A stretch of 64,000 nucleotides of DNA from Smallanthus sonchifolius (lineage: Eukaryota > Streptophyta > Magnoliopsida > Asterales > Asteraceae). Positions 23,801-37,063 of the stretch are shown piece after piece. A model generated the notes under the pieces. The model worked only from the letters and a program-made list of their open reading frames with translations. It did not search any database and was not told where the DNA came from. The translations under genes were made by a program, and so were the position numbers. Numbering within the stretch: position 1 is the stretch's first letter; every line of letters starts with the position of its first letter. The stretch covers positions 2,487,501 through 2,551,500 of the forward strand of contig CM042034.1 in NCBI GenBank assembly GCA_023525975.1. The letters are read 5' to 3'.

Positions 23801-26800
23801 GCAAAAGATAAAACACAAAATCAATTTTTTCCGTGGGTTAACACACACCCATTACTCTTTTTCTTATATAAAATCAAACCACGACATTACAATAAACCCT
23901 ATACCTCTATTTATAATAAAACCTTAACTTAATCCCCAAGTTATTCTCCTAAATTAAATGCTACCATCTAAACATCATACCATAAATAAAACATTACCAA
24001 ATAGACCTTAACCTAAATCGACGACCCAAAAAGAAAATCACAGCCTCCTTTCCACTTCCCATGTGAACCACTTTAGGATTAAAATCTCACAAGATTGTGA
24101 ACTTTATATTTGAGAGATGAGAAAAGAGAATGGCACAGGTGGAAAAGAGGCATTTCACAAATATAACCAGTTGTTTATTCATTATTCTTTTTTTAACACG
24201 ACCAGTTAATTACGCCAAGTTATTCTAATAATTTTGCTAGACATGCCAAATGTGTAGCTTTTCATTGCCAGCTCATCTTATTCTGATGTCTCATAGATGC
24301 TTTTCCGCTTCTTTTATTTATTTTGGTTCTTTAGGAAGGGGAAGCTGCCGAGGGTCCAATACCTCGTCTTGATACATGTTTATGCCTACTATTATGCACA
24401 ACAACTCTTGCAATTGCTAATATTATTGATGAAGAGGAGAGTACTCTGCTTGAGGAAAATGATCATAAACATATGCGTCAAGGGAATGAAACGCAGGTTC
24501 TTGGAAACTGTCGCAAAAGCCTAGTTTCGAGTTTACAACAATTGGGAGATTTTGAAGGTTTGTTGACTCCACCGCCATCAGTTACTTCTATAGCAAATCA
24601 AGCAGCTGCAAAATCTATTTTGGTTGTCTCGGGTATATCGGTTGGAAGTGGTTACCTTGATGGTGTTAGCTTGAATGATATGCCAAACACTTGTGGTTAG
24701 TAATATCTTCTATCATTGTTTCTTTTGTATTCTCGTTGAGGTATTTATCTTTCACCACTAATTGGTGGCAGTTACTACACATAATCCCATTTACTTATAG
24801 TGGGTTTACACATGTCGTGTTTTTTCTCTAATGAGTCAAATAGGTAAAATTAAAAAAATAGCCTACTAGGAAACGATTCGGAAGTCCCCAAATCGTATTT
24901 TTAGTTCTATCTTTGTTTATTTTGTACTCTTTTTGAGGTATTTTCTTGGATCAATATTGGACATGGAAATTTCGGCCCATTTACTGGCAAATGGGTTAAT
25001 CCTGGTTATGCTTTATCTAACGGGTAAATAGTAGTTTCAAAGGAAACAGGTAAAATGTGCAAGTGGGTCAAAAGTCAACGAATTTGTATTTTTGATGCAT
25101 AAAACCTCCGAAGTTATTTTATACCAACATGTTTTCAAGTGTTATAACTACTACAAACATATTTCATATGCTAATTATCTATAAAAACTATTAAGTTTGG
25201 ACGGCACAAATTTGACTTGATTTCCCAACATGCCTGACCCACCCATTTTACCTTGTCTAATTGAAATAAATTCTATCATAAGTATGCTGATTGTAATTGA
25301 GATGAATACACGACCTTTTTTGTCTGTGTCTTCGGAGTAAATAGTACTTATAACTCTTTCTCTTAATGTCTCCATGTCTTATTTTAATGTACCCATTGAT
25401 GCTTATATTTGTTGGTCATGATTGGATCTTTACAAGCCATTTCTTTGTTACATGGATTGCCTATGTAGTTTTATTATACTCATATAAGTATTTTTATTAT
25501 TACTATCTAGTTATGGATTATATTAGTTGTTAAGGACAAGTATTAGCAACTTTAGTAAGTTAAGGATTTTGTATTAGGATTGGATGGTCAAACCTGTGAT
25601 GTTAAGTCAGATACTTTTTTATTTGCAGCTGGAAACATGAGGCATCTTATCGTAGAAGCTTGTATTGCAAGGAATCTTTTAGACACATCAACATATTTAT
25701 GGCCTGGGTATGTCAAGGGGCACAGTAACCAAATACCTCGTACCATTTCTGGCCAAATGCCTGGCTGGTCAACGTTGATGAAAGGGTCTCCTTTGACTTC
25801 TCAAATGATGCATGCTTTGGTTTCAGCACCAGCTTCAAGGTTTGCTCATCCTTGCTTTGAAAGTACTGATCATATGTTTTACTTTTTAACCCTATGTAAA
25901 TGAACAATAACAAACAAGAACATTGCACAGAGGTAGGTCAGTTGGTTTCTGATTTATGGGGAGTGTTTGGATGTGCGTTTTTAAAATGATTATGTGATAT
26001 CGAAATATCGAATAATCAGGGTTAGATAATCAATTGTAATAGGGTGTGTTTGGATGTGCTTCTGCTCCTTGATTGTCCGGCAATTCCTCATTTTTTGAAG
26101 TAACTAATGGTAAAATGACCAAGAAGGATATTTTATATATTTGTGAAGGTATCTGAACTCGAGATATAAATTTTTTAATAAAGTATAGTAATAATCAGAT
26201 AATCACTTCAATCAAAAACATAAAAGGAAACGGGTCGAAAGTTGCCTGAAGTATAATATTTAGTGCTGCCTGAAGTATAATATTTAATGCATAAAACCTC
26301 CTAAATCTTTTTATTCAAAAATTCAAACTTCAATTGAAATAATATAACTATTGTGATTAGGTTTTGTCAGTTTTGACCGAGTATTGTGCGCCCTAGTATG
26401 TGCTATGAGGTTAGGCCGACTTTACCCATATAAAAAATTAGTCGTGACCTGACTCGTCTGATCCGCTCTTCTGCCACTTCTAGTTTATTTTGACTTATGA
26501 GCAAGATCAACTAGTTCTTTTACCTTGTCTTATACCATTTTGATGCATATTCAGCAGACAATATGCCTGACCACCATGTAAATATATAGGCTTGTGTAGT
26601 TTTCCTATTATAAGATGTGGTTTAGCAACTGAATTTAAGCTTTTGGATTGAATGGAAGCTTAGCAGAAATTGAGAAAATATACGGCATTGCAATCAATGG
26701 TTCAGAAGAAGAGAAGATTTCTGCTGCGACTGTCCTATGTGGAGCATCGCTAACACGCGGGTGGAATATACAGGTGATTGTTCATCACTCATGGATTTTT

Positions 26801-29800
26801 GTTTCATTCTGGCAATTATGACTCGTTTACTTTTGAATTGATCGACCCAGTGTTATGCTTTATCTCTAAGAGTTCGAACAGGTAAAATCAAAGAAATTAG
26901 TGAGAGGATACAGTCAAATGGGTTGAACGGTCGGAAGTAGTCCCAAGTGTATTTTAACGCCTAAAGCCTTTTACTCACAAATATAGATCATCATTGAAAT
27001 ACAAACTGATACCTTTTCTAATTATTTGACACACTGATTGTTTATATACGTACAAATTTTGGGAAAAAATGCTTCAACCTGACTCACTAACAAAAATTAC
27101 AAAAATTAACCGTTTTGAGTCATTACAAACTTGCCTGTTTTGCCACCTGTACATTTTATCCAACCTGCCCGACTTCACCATTTTGCTACATCTCTTCCTT
27201 CACATCTGAGTTTTTGCAACTTTAAACCCTTTTGTTGAAATGTTTACAGGAACATACTGGATTTTTCATTATTAAGCTGTTATCACCTCCATTTCCTGTG
27301 GATTATTCAGGGAATGAGAGCCATTTGATTGTTTATGCTCCACTTCTAAACGTTCTTCTTATGGGAATTTCATCTATCGACTGTGTTCAGATTTTTTCTT
27401 TACATGGTTTGGTAAGTAAACTTTTGTTTATTCTCTCTTTTACATGTTCCAATTTCCCCCCCTATGCTGGGTTTTATCTTTAGCATACCCTAACCTGTTT
27501 TTGGATAGAGGACTTGAATCGTGAACAGGTTGATTCGTTTTGCGTTTTATCTCTAACAGTTAAACAAGTAGTATAAGAAACATTCAGTCTGAAAAGAGAT
27601 GGATCAAATGTCTTGTGTGCCGAACAAGTCAAAGTCGCTTATAGTGTATAGTGAATAAATCCTCCAAAATCATTCTGTTAAAAAATAGATTATAGATAAT
27701 CTAATTTTTGTAAATCATATTTGACAGACTAATTATTTGTAAAACTGAATTTTGGAAAAGTGTTTCTGCTTGGCTCATCCCATACAAAAGTTTACTCATT
27801 CTGACCCATTTTGTTAACTCATCTGCCTGCCCATTTTGCCGTCTCTACTTGAAGTAGACGTTGCCATATTTTAAGAACAAGGAAAAAGAGAGAATTTTTG
27901 AGCCGTACATGTTTTTATGGAATATGATGGTTGGTGGAAAGACTTGATTGATGCTACGATGGCGGGATCTGAGGGCGCAGTGCCTCGGAAGGGTCCCATT
28001 GTGCAATCTTAGGGAACAAGTCGTTAATCCTAATCCGTCTGTTATGTAAACAACTCTTTTGTATTTGCGAACTTTGTGCCAAAATCAATGTCAATTAAAA
28101 GTCTCTCTAGTTTGGCCATGGGGTGTGGACATAGCCCGATCTTATAGCTCGAGTAAACTGTTACAGTATTCCTGTGTTCGTTATTCTTGCACTTATTTTC
28201 TTGCAAGTGTTCGTGGGTGTTTGTTGGGTTCAGATTTTCCAATAGTATATTGGAGAATCTGTGTAAAAAAATTGTGTTTGAATGTTCATTATCTAGGTTT
28301 TAAATGTATAGAACCTGTTTCATAATTTGGGAAAAATATGTAGAGGATGAGTAATTGTTGTTAGAAATTTAGTTCTTAAAGCTTTGTTTGAAATTTAAAT
28401 CATCTAGATCTTAATTTGGGTAGGAAGATATGTCAAATCTTTCGAAAAAAGGATGAACGGGTGAAGATGAAGACGGACATAATGTAGAATAGGATGTAGG
28501 GTGGAATACGATGATAATTTAAAATATCAAAAAGTCCCTCAGGTGCAAAGTATGTTAGGGGCTTAATTGTTTCACTGGCAGAGGGACCAAATCGTTAACA
28601 ACCCTCAAAAATAGGGATTAAAGGTGTAATTATTGAAATTCAGTGATTAATTTCATAATTCCCCATATACCACCGGGACCATTTTTTGTAATGTACTCCA
28701 AGTTTTATGCTACCACTTTGGATTTTCTAATACATGTGTTATTTTTCCAGGCTCCTCATCTTGCTGGTGTATTAATGCCCATATGTGAGGTGTTTGGATC
28801 ATGTTCAGCCTCAGTTTCTTGGACTCTTCCAAACGGGGAACATTTATCCCCCCTTTCTGTATTCTCAAATGCGTTTATTCTTCTTTTAAAACTATGGAGA
28901 TTTCACCAACCACCACTTGAAAATGTGATGGGTGATGTCACTCCTGTAGGATCTCAGCTAAATGCCGAGTTCCTCTTGCTGGCACGCAATCATCCTCCTA
29001 ATAACCAAAAAACCCGAAGAGGACATTTTAGTAATTTGTCATCCTTAGAACCAATATTCTTGGATTCTTTTCCAAAATTAACATTTTGGTATCAACAAAA
29101 CCAAGCGTGTATTGCTTCAACCTTATCTGATCTTAAACCTGGTACTTCTGTGTACCAGATTTTTGATGCGCTTTTGAATATGATGTTTAGAAATATTAAT
29201 AAAGTCGGACAGTCGCTGAGTCATTCTGCATCTGGAAGTAGCAGTTCGTGTGGGTCCATACCTGAGGATTGTGCTAATCGACTTAAACTTCCTGCTTGGG
29301 AGATTCTAGAAGCTGTTCCTTTTGTGCTTGATGCTTCTTTGACGGCTTGTGCACATGGAAAATTGTCTCCCCCTGAACTTATTACAGGTTTGTGCTTTTT
29401 GACCAATGTGTCTTCATAAACATATATCTTTTAGTGTTACCTTCTACCGATTAGCCCATAGCTTAATGCATTCTCGAGTTTTAGAGGAAAGGAAAATAAG
29501 AGGAAAAAAGGGGATAAGAAAAGAAAGGAAACGTTATGTTTTTTTGTTGTTGAGTTGGTGAAGTGGAAGGAAAACTAAACAATTTTACAACTATTCCACT
29601 AATGAGTATTTATTTTGGTAATTATAAAGTTTTATTAATTAAGGACATTATTGTCATTACAAAAAGTTTTATACTTGTTTCATTCCTTTTCCCTCACCTT
29701 CTCTCTAAAAAAGAGACGTTGTACCCACATAATGAGAATGGGGGGCGGCCGCCCTCCATGAATTTTTTTGTGTGTGTTATATACGCGTTAAAATCTCGAT

Positions 29801-32800
29801 TGCCTCCCATAAAATTTTGAAATAGCCCCCCCGATCGCCCCCAGGGAAACTTTTTAGTGTTATATACGCGTTATATATTGTTAGTCAACCGACCCTAAAA
29901 TTTTCAGACCCCCATACAAAAAAAATTCAAAATTGAAAAACTTGAGAATATAGGTTGTTGGCGTTGTGTTTTCAAAGTGATATCCCATATGGAATAATTG
30001 GAACCAATTAACAAAAATATTGTTTTTGGATGTGCTTTTGTTGTGATATTTCAGAAAATCAGTTGTTTTGAGTGTTTGGCAAATTCTTATTAACTGAAGA
30101 CTTGTTAAATGACCCAGAAAGTCAGAGAAATAGAATCAGTTTTGTTGCAGATCCCCCTACACTGATTATTCAAAACTGATTAGTCAAATAATTGAATTCA
30201 CTTTCATCATACCCGGACACTAGAAATTGATTCTCACCTTAATACGATAATCAGATAATCATTTTCAAAACGCAATGCCAAACACTGATTATTCAAAACT
30301 GATTAGTCAAATAATTGAATTCACTTTCATCATACCCGGACACTAGAAATTGATTCTCACCTTAATACAATAATCAGATAATCATTTTCAAAACGCAATG
30401 CCAAACATCACCTAATGCCCTTATTTCTTACTCATCCTACTCTTTTAAAACATCGAAGTTGCATTTGCTTAGGTTTGCTATCTTAATTCACTCTTGACTA
30501 ATTACTCGACAAGTAATGCTAATTGATTTACTCTTGAGTAACTCGATAAATAATGGCAACTATCTTACTATACATGATATTCACAGTTACATGCTTGTTG
30601 GTGCTCTAGGAGTAGCTTCACCTTTTTTTTCCTTAACGAACCTTATATAGGCTAACAATTACTTGAAATATCAAAATCCCCCTATTAGTCCCAGTCAAGG
30701 GTCTTACTTCACTTCTAGGAGACTTTAATGGTCTAATATTTGGTGTAAACTATTTCCAATCAAGACACCAAAATGATGTAGTTTTGGGTGCAACAACTAT
30801 TCATCAACTCATTTTACACCAAATCCGTTCGACAATTTTCATCATATCTTATTTATAATTTACTTATTTATTAAATATTCAACATAAAAAATAAGTTTTA
30901 AATTATAAAAATATATTATTAGAACAATTTCAGTGAGGCCTTTAAAATGAGTACCATACTAGATTAGTAGATATGGTTTCCAAGTCTTTTTGGTTATTCG
31001 TTTATAATTATAATTGTTATTAGTAAGTTCATTTAATAATTAACTTCTAAAATAATAAAATAAATATAAGATATCGTGGTTATTAGTTTTTTGTCTTATA
31101 GATAAAAATAAATTAATTGAAACAGATTAATGTATAAATATAAATTATAAAATTATCTAATTTGATGTAAAACTCTGGTGGGAAAATTGGATGCATGCAT
31201 TTGAGTTGAAATAAATTCAGTTTAACTGTAAGCATATTCTACACCATAATAGTGTAAATATCTGATTATATTATTGTTAATGATAATGCCAGGACTCAGA
31301 GAACTTGCTATTTTTCTTCCTGCGTCAATGGCAACTATTGTAAGTTACCTTTCAGCAGAAACAACACGTGGTCTCTGGAAGCCAGCATCTATGAATGGGA
31401 CTGATTGGCCAAGTCCTGCAGCAAGTTTAGCCATGGTTGAGAATAACATAAATAAAATATTGTCTGCCACTGGAGTTGATGTTCCAAGTCTTTCTGCAGG
31501 TATGGCTTTTCCAAAATTACCATTTCTGGCTTTTCAGAACTCATAGTTTTAGGCGTATGCAAAACTCAGTCCTTACCAACAAAACGAACCGGAAACAGAA
31601 CCAAACTGGACCAGCACCGGCTATGTTTGGGTCGGCTCTACATCGTTCTTAAAACCCATTGGATATCTCATTCCAAAATTCGGTTCTTGGTTTGGTTCGG
31701 TCTGGTCAAGTTCAAAGCGTGGACTAAGGATCTTTTCTATTTTTCAAACTTGAAAAGGCGTCATCTTTTTGGGATGTGCAAAAATAGGACAAAACTGTAA
31801 AACCGAATTAGAACCATACACAAACTAGTATACTTGGCGTTTGTTATATGAAAAAAGACGGTTCTCGGTCCGGTCAGGTCCAAAACTGTGTTTTTTCTTT
31901 AACTGTAATGAAACTATGTTGTTTAGGCAAAAAATGTAGCTTGAATCCAATCTAGTCTGTCTAAAGTTCTACCCCGGTTCTACATTTTTTTGAAACCGTC
32001 ACGGTTCAAGAGTCATTTTCTTTCAAAATTCGGTTCTCGGTCCTTTCTATTTTTCATACTTGAATATGTGTTATTTAGGGGTGTTCAATTATTGCAAAAA
32101 ATCGGTTCTCAGTTCGGTTCTGTCTCCGCCATGGCCCATTTAAAACTTAAAAGTAGGAATGGGTTCTGGATACCCGGTTCCAACATTTTCAAACTTTCAG
32201 TTCTGGTTCGGTAGCACACTCCTGCTTTTAGATTTTATTTCTTAAAATTAAGACAAACCCAAAAGATCGTTTGGTACACTGTTCAATTTGGGACAGAAAA
32301 CAAACCGATTCAAATCAATTTTGTTCTTGGCTCCATTTTTTTCTTTTTCAGTTTCAGTGCTGTTCCAGCCCAATGCATAGACCTATCTCATAGTTTGTAT
32401 TTAACTACTTATTTATGACATCTCTTAATTGCAGGGGGAACCACTCCAACTCTTCCTTTACCCCTAGCTGCCCTACTAAGCCTCACAATAACTTATAAAG
32501 TTGACCGTGTCTCGGAATCTGTTCTAAACCTAGCCGCCCCAGCCCTAAACACCCTCGGTGAGAGCTGCCCGTGGCCCTGCATGGCCATTATCTCTGCACT
32601 TTGGGTCCAAAAAGCCAAACGTTGGACCGATTATCTCATTTTCTCTGCATCACGGACCGTCTTTCACCAAAACAGTAACGCGGTGGTCCAGCTTCTTAGG
32701 TTGTGTTTCAAATCAGCCATCACCCAACCACCCTCTTTTTCCAGTGGTTGTGTTGGTGGTCTTCTCGGTCATGGGTTCGGGTCCAACAGTTCAGGCGGGA

Positions 32801-33540
32801 TTTCTCCTGTGGCCCCCGGCATTCTCTACTTGCGGGTTCACCGCAGTGTTGGAGATGTCATGTTCATGACTGAAGAAATCGTGTCATTGTTGATGCATAC
32901 GGTTAAAGATATTGTGTCAACAGATTTACCATTTGAAAAACTTAAAAAGCCCAACGGGCTTCTGATGAGATATGGTGAGGTTTCTTTATCTGCAGCCATG
33001 ACTCGTATCAAACTAGCAGCCTCACTCGGGGCATCATTAGTTTGGATAACAGGCCGGTTAAACTTAATACAATCTTTAATCAAGGAAACGCTACCCTCTT
33101 GGTTCATATCGGGCCATAAATCTGATCTCAGTAAAGGTGATTCCGGTGGGATGATTGGGATGCTAATGGGTTACGCTCTGGCATATTTCGCGGTTCTTTG
33201 TGGGGCATTTGGTTGGGGTGTGGAGTCCATTTCCTTGTGTTGTAAAAAACGGCCCGCTATTCTCGGGGCTCACTTGGAGTTCATGGCGAGCGCACTTGAA
33301 GGGAAGATCTCACTCGGATGTAATAAAGCCACATGGAGGGCTTATGTGTCGGGTTTTGTGAGCTTGATGGTGACATGTGCTCCAAAGTGGGCAATGGAGG
33401 TTGATGTGGCGGTTTTGAAGAGGTTAAGCAAGGGACTAAGAAAGTGGAACGAGGACGAACTGGCTTTGACACTGCTCGAGATTTCTGGGGTGAACGCGAT
33501 GGGTTCAGCTGCTGAAATGATTATTGAATCTTTGGTTTAG
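20831..33540 (+). CDS. MED33A: Mediator complex subunit 33A/B (REF4/RFR1-like)
   Basis: Twelve exons: 20831-21111, 21753-21863, 22082-22429, 22908-23227, 23305-23396, 24335-24695, 25629-25839, 26659-26773, 27250-27411, 28751-29387, 31293-31499, 32435-33540. Joined length is 3951 nt, 1316 aa, close to the roughly 1300 aa I recall for Arabidopsis MED33A/B. All junctions are GT-AG and keep frame. The protein is helical and has no catalytic motif. Recognisable family stretches include MPICEVFGS, GASLTRGWNIQEH and, at the C-terminus, ISGVNAMGSAAEMIIESL. In Arabidopsis MED33A and MED33B belong to the Mediator tail and restrain phenylpropanoid (lignin, sinapate) gene expression in the nucleus. The start ATG follows a pyrimidine/AAACC leader and is the first in frame. 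Introns 9 and 10 (27412-28750, 29388-31292) hold repeat debris. The A/B choice between the two paralogues is a guess. Confidence 0.95.
27412..28750 (+). other. MED33A intron 9
   Basis: A 1.3 kb intron with GT and AG ends. Around 27860-28030 a less AT-rich stretch could be a captured gene piece or old transposon, but I could not identify it. The open frames at 28042-28325 on both strands have no family resemblance. Confidence 0.5.
30160..30405. repeat. 123 bp tandem duplication in MED33A intron 10
   Basis: Two head-to-tail copies (30160-30282 and 30283-30405) begin CACTGATTATTCAAAACTGA. I see essentially one difference (CGATAA versus CAATAA), so the duplication is recent. The unit resembles MITE-type sequence ending CGCAATGCCAAACA. 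Confidence 0.85.
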
Positions 33541-33991
33541 GTGTTCTTTGTGATTGCTTTTTGAAATAGATTAACCGATTGTTTCTGAATCGTTAGGTTT
33601 AATTTGTGTACATATAAGCAGGCGGATATATTTTGGCTTTCGGTTTCCAGATGTTTGTGGTCATCATGACGAGTCGATTACCACGCCAAGCGAATCTGTT
33701 AGTTATATCTTAATAGAAAGTTAGCAGGTAAGATCTACATGTTTTTCAAGAAACTGAAGATTTGATCGGACCCTAAGTTGCCGGTTTAGAACTCCATTGG
33801 TCTTGAACCATAAAATGCTAGTGATTTGCTTTACTTTTACATTGCCGCGTCAATATTAAAAATGTCCATTTTTTTAAACTTAAACAGGAAACTACATTCT
33901 TTATGATAGACAGAGTTCAAGAATAACAATAGTATACCAATAATCGAGCATCAACATGCTTGGTCAATGACTAGGAGGGTAAATACAATAA

Positions 33992-34244
33992 GGGAGCGTT
34001 TGGTTCACGGAAGTGTAATTTAAAGGATTAGCATATTTGTTATTGAAATTGTAATGTAAAAATACGTAAAAGATAAAATTACTTCTTAAAATGGTGAGGG
34101 TTTTGAATTCTATTGAAATGAGAATTTCATTAGTTAAGGGATTTGGTTTGAATTAATTTCAATTCCTTCTCTTAGCAAACCAAACATGTCAAGAAATTCC
34201 AATTTCATTAAAATACCATGAATTCTTGTCAACCAAACAACCCC
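33992..34244. mobile_element. Tourist-like MITE (253 bp)
   Basis: Starts GGGAGCGTTTGGTT and ends AACCAAACAACCCC (inverted). It is flanked by TAA on both sides (33989-33991, 34245-34247), the PIF/Harbinger target signature. Non-coding. Confidence 0.7.
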
Positions 34245-35148
34245 TAAAGCTCACCCTGTATCCTAACCAATAGTCCAAAACCATTTAACCATCGGGATGT
34301 CCCTTTGGGACTATAATTGTATATATAATAATATTTATAACTATAGTGGTGCCATGACGGTGATAGTAGTGTCGGCGACAAGGGAGTGTGGTGATGAGGA
34401 CGACATTGATGTCAGTTGTAAGAGTAAAAGATTTAAATTCTTTTGGTTTAATTTCTTTAAAATTTTAAAGAAATGTTAAATTACTTAACTTTAAGGATTT
34501 CCTTCTATCTAGAATTCCCTATAGTTGTGAAAGCAGTAGTGGTGCTGATGGTGATGATCGTGGCTGTGATTGTGACGGTTGTGGGTGCGGCAACGACAAT
34601 GGTTAATTGTGACAATGACGAGGTGGCCGAGGTGACGAGAGATTTCGATTCTTTTGGTTAAATTTTGTTGAGTATCTCATAGATATCCCATTTATTTGAA
34701 TAACATAGCTTACATTTAATAATTAAAGAAAGATAAAGTTAAAAATAACAAGAGGCTTTGTATATTTAAGGGGGGGCTAATAAAATGATTATATTGAGAA
34801 AGCATAATCATGGTTCAAGAATCGTATCATGAAACATAAGTGATGTGTTCTCAAGTGCAACCAAATAAAATAAAATGTATTTTACCCCAATAGGAATAAC
34901 GTAAAGAAACGTGCACCAATATTCCTAAAAAAGTAAAAATAATCAAAAGGTTCTTCGTAGAGGGGACATCATCAAATGATCACATTGACACCACAATGAA
35001 AATGTCATGCCGTATGGTGCCTTGCATGTAGCTGTCTCAAAATAAAAAACCTATGGTTGCCTATAAATCTCATTACAACAGCACAAGTGAACTACAATTA
35101 AATCATATAGCGGAACACATCAAAAAATTGGTAATCAGGGGGACCACT
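34245..35148. other. intergenic, no gene recognised
   Basis: GATGGTGATG-rich sequence near 34340-34640 gives short low-complexity open frames. I see no conserved domain, RNA gene or clear repeat ends. Confidence 0.4.
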
Positions 35149-36197
35149 TTTTTTTTTTAAGGCAAATTTCTAAATGCCTATTGAGACGAAACTTTTATTG
35201 ATTTATAAAACTCATCTCATAATGTAGGATACATTAGGAATAATATATAGACAAATAAGGAGACTATCCTACGATTAAGGAGAAATAAAAGAAATGAAAT
35301 CAAGCTATAAAGGAGGAAAAATATATGAAAATAATTCCCACCAATACTCCCCCTTCAAGTTGAAGCATGTAGATTTCGAATGCCCAACTTGATGAGTAAG
35401 GATTTAAGGTGTTGTGCACCAAGATGTTTAGTGAGCATGTCAGCCACTTGTTGCTTTGCAACGATGTGCACGGGTTGAATTTCCTTTGATTCTACTCTTT
35501 CACGAAAGAAGTGACAATCCATTTCAACGTGCTTCGTTCTCTCGTGGAACACCGGGTTATTAGCTGTCTTGCAGCTTGGTTGTCACAAAACACAATCGTT
35601 GGAATGATGGGTGGAGCGTCTAGTTCATTTAGCAGCCAACGAACCCATAAGACTTCACTTACGGTTGTGGCCATGGCACGATATCCAGCCTTTGTCGAGG
35701 ACAGGAAACAACCGACTGCTTCTTGTATTTCCAAGAGATGGGGGCTCCTCCAAGAAGTAAATATCCGGTTCTGGAATGCCTTGAGAATGGGCATCCAAGA
35801 CAATCGGAATCACAATACGTGACAAGATTATCTGTCAAGGACCACTAATAAACTGGCTCAACACATTAACTGAATAGGTTATGTCCGGCATTGTCGCTTG
35901 CAAATGAATAAGCCTTCCCACAAGTCTTCGATATTGGTTAGCATCAACCTTTTGCTCCTCATCGCCTTTATCAAGCCTCTTTTCAAGTGGAGATCGCCTC
36001 TTCCATTTACTGGAACGGCTTGGTGACTCATAAGGGCCCATCGTGATATTTTCAAGCAAGTTATCACAATGAGTCATGTTTTCGGTAACCCTTGAGTCAA
36101 CAATCCACTCACTTTCTAGCATAAAACTACCTGCCATGTTTGTTGCTGGAGATGGTTCATTCTTAGCCGACACGTTACTTTCATTGAAGTGTTTCAA
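35149..36197 (-). mobile_element. internally deleted Ty1/copia relic
   Basis: On the minus strand it encodes a protease stretch with WIVDSRVTENMTHCDN (about 36080). This is followed almost directly by the end of reverse transcriptase/RNase H: VGRLIHLQATMPDITYSVN, then SSTKAGYRAMA, FCDNQAA, and the HVEMDCHF and IQPVHIVAKQQVADML motifs. Integrase and most of reverse transcriptase are absent. A purine tract GAAGGGGGAG (about 35348) precedes an LTR-like segment running to about 35149. The protease active site reads DSR where DSG is expected. Frameshifts are present, so it is defective. Confidence 0.75.
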
Positions 36198-36227
36198 AAA
36201 AGTTTATATTGATCTTCTGTCAAGTCC

Positions 36228-36358
36228 GAATAGGACTCGAGCCGGTTTCAACAAATGCCGCATTTGGTCAGGTGCTATACTCTATCTTTTACGGTTTTAT
36301 GTTACATAGGACTCGAGCCGGTTTCAACAAATGCCGAATAGGACTCGAGCCGGTTTCA
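36228..36358 (+). repeat. three copies of a short GC-rich repeat
   Basis: AGGACTCGAGCCGGTTTCA occurs at about 36229, 36308 and 36340. The first two copies extend into ACAAATGCCG and the third into TAAATTATG. The unit lies at the junction between the Copia relic and an LTR-like tail. Confidence 0.8.
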
Positions 36359-36374
36359 TAAATTATGTATTTAC

Positions 36375-36531
36375 ATTTTCAACCCAAGTCGCTCACACGT
36401 TTAGTTTGCGGGGAAGTATTAGAACAATATGTAATAGGGTGTTGTAACATTGTGGTCTACAAATACCACTTCATTGTGTAACCCTAATAATCCATTTTAA
36501 TACAAACACATTTACAATATATGATTTAACT
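36375..36531 (+). mobile_element. 3' end and LTR of a TRIM relative
   Basis: TTTAGTTTGCGGGGAAG followed by TATTAGAACAATATG, ending near ATATGATTTAACT, parallels the purine tract and LTR of the two complete TRIM elements but is diverged. The 5' part is missing. Confidence 0.55.
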
Positions 36532-37055
36532 ATAATTTTTGTTGTCAATAACAGTTCAGTAACATAATCATTATAAATTTATGCTTCACGTACAAATGAA
36601 TTCGAGTAGAAATAAAGTGTAAATAGAACGTAAATTTATGATGATTATGCTACGAGCACCGTTATTGACAACAAAAGTGAAAGATAAGATTGTTACCAAC
36701 CAAATTGCTAGTATGAATTATTATCGACCAACTAGGTTATAGTTTGAATTATTAAAATCCAGTCTGACAAACATATATTTTGAATTACAGATTATACAGT
36801 TATATTTATATAAATAATACTTTTATTTGGACTCACTAACCTAATCTCAAGCTTATTAAATAAGTTATGATTAAGGTTGAGTTCAATTTAAGTATAACAT
36901 GTTAACTTTTAACTTTTCCCTATATCTTTGAGCACCTTCTAAACGACATGATTATTTGTGTACATACCACTCAACACCACCATATGTCACATTGGAAGTT
37001 CAACACTTTCAACTTAAATAATTAAATGCATCATAAGCGTACACAAACATATATG
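36532..37055. other. intergenic, nothing recognised
   Basis: AT-rich sequence with short imperfect inverted stretches (TAAATTTATG motifs near 36568-36630). No coding signal seen. Confidence 0.4.
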
Positions 37056-37063
37056 AATTAATT

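Noticed and set aside
28042..28325. Overlapping open frames in MED33A intron 9
   Set aside because: No recognisable protein, no splice support, and they lie wholly inside an intron with conserved flanking exons.
36228..36358. CRISPR-like array
   Set aside because: Only three repeats with irregular spacing in a plant nuclear context; transposon-related repeat is the simpler view.
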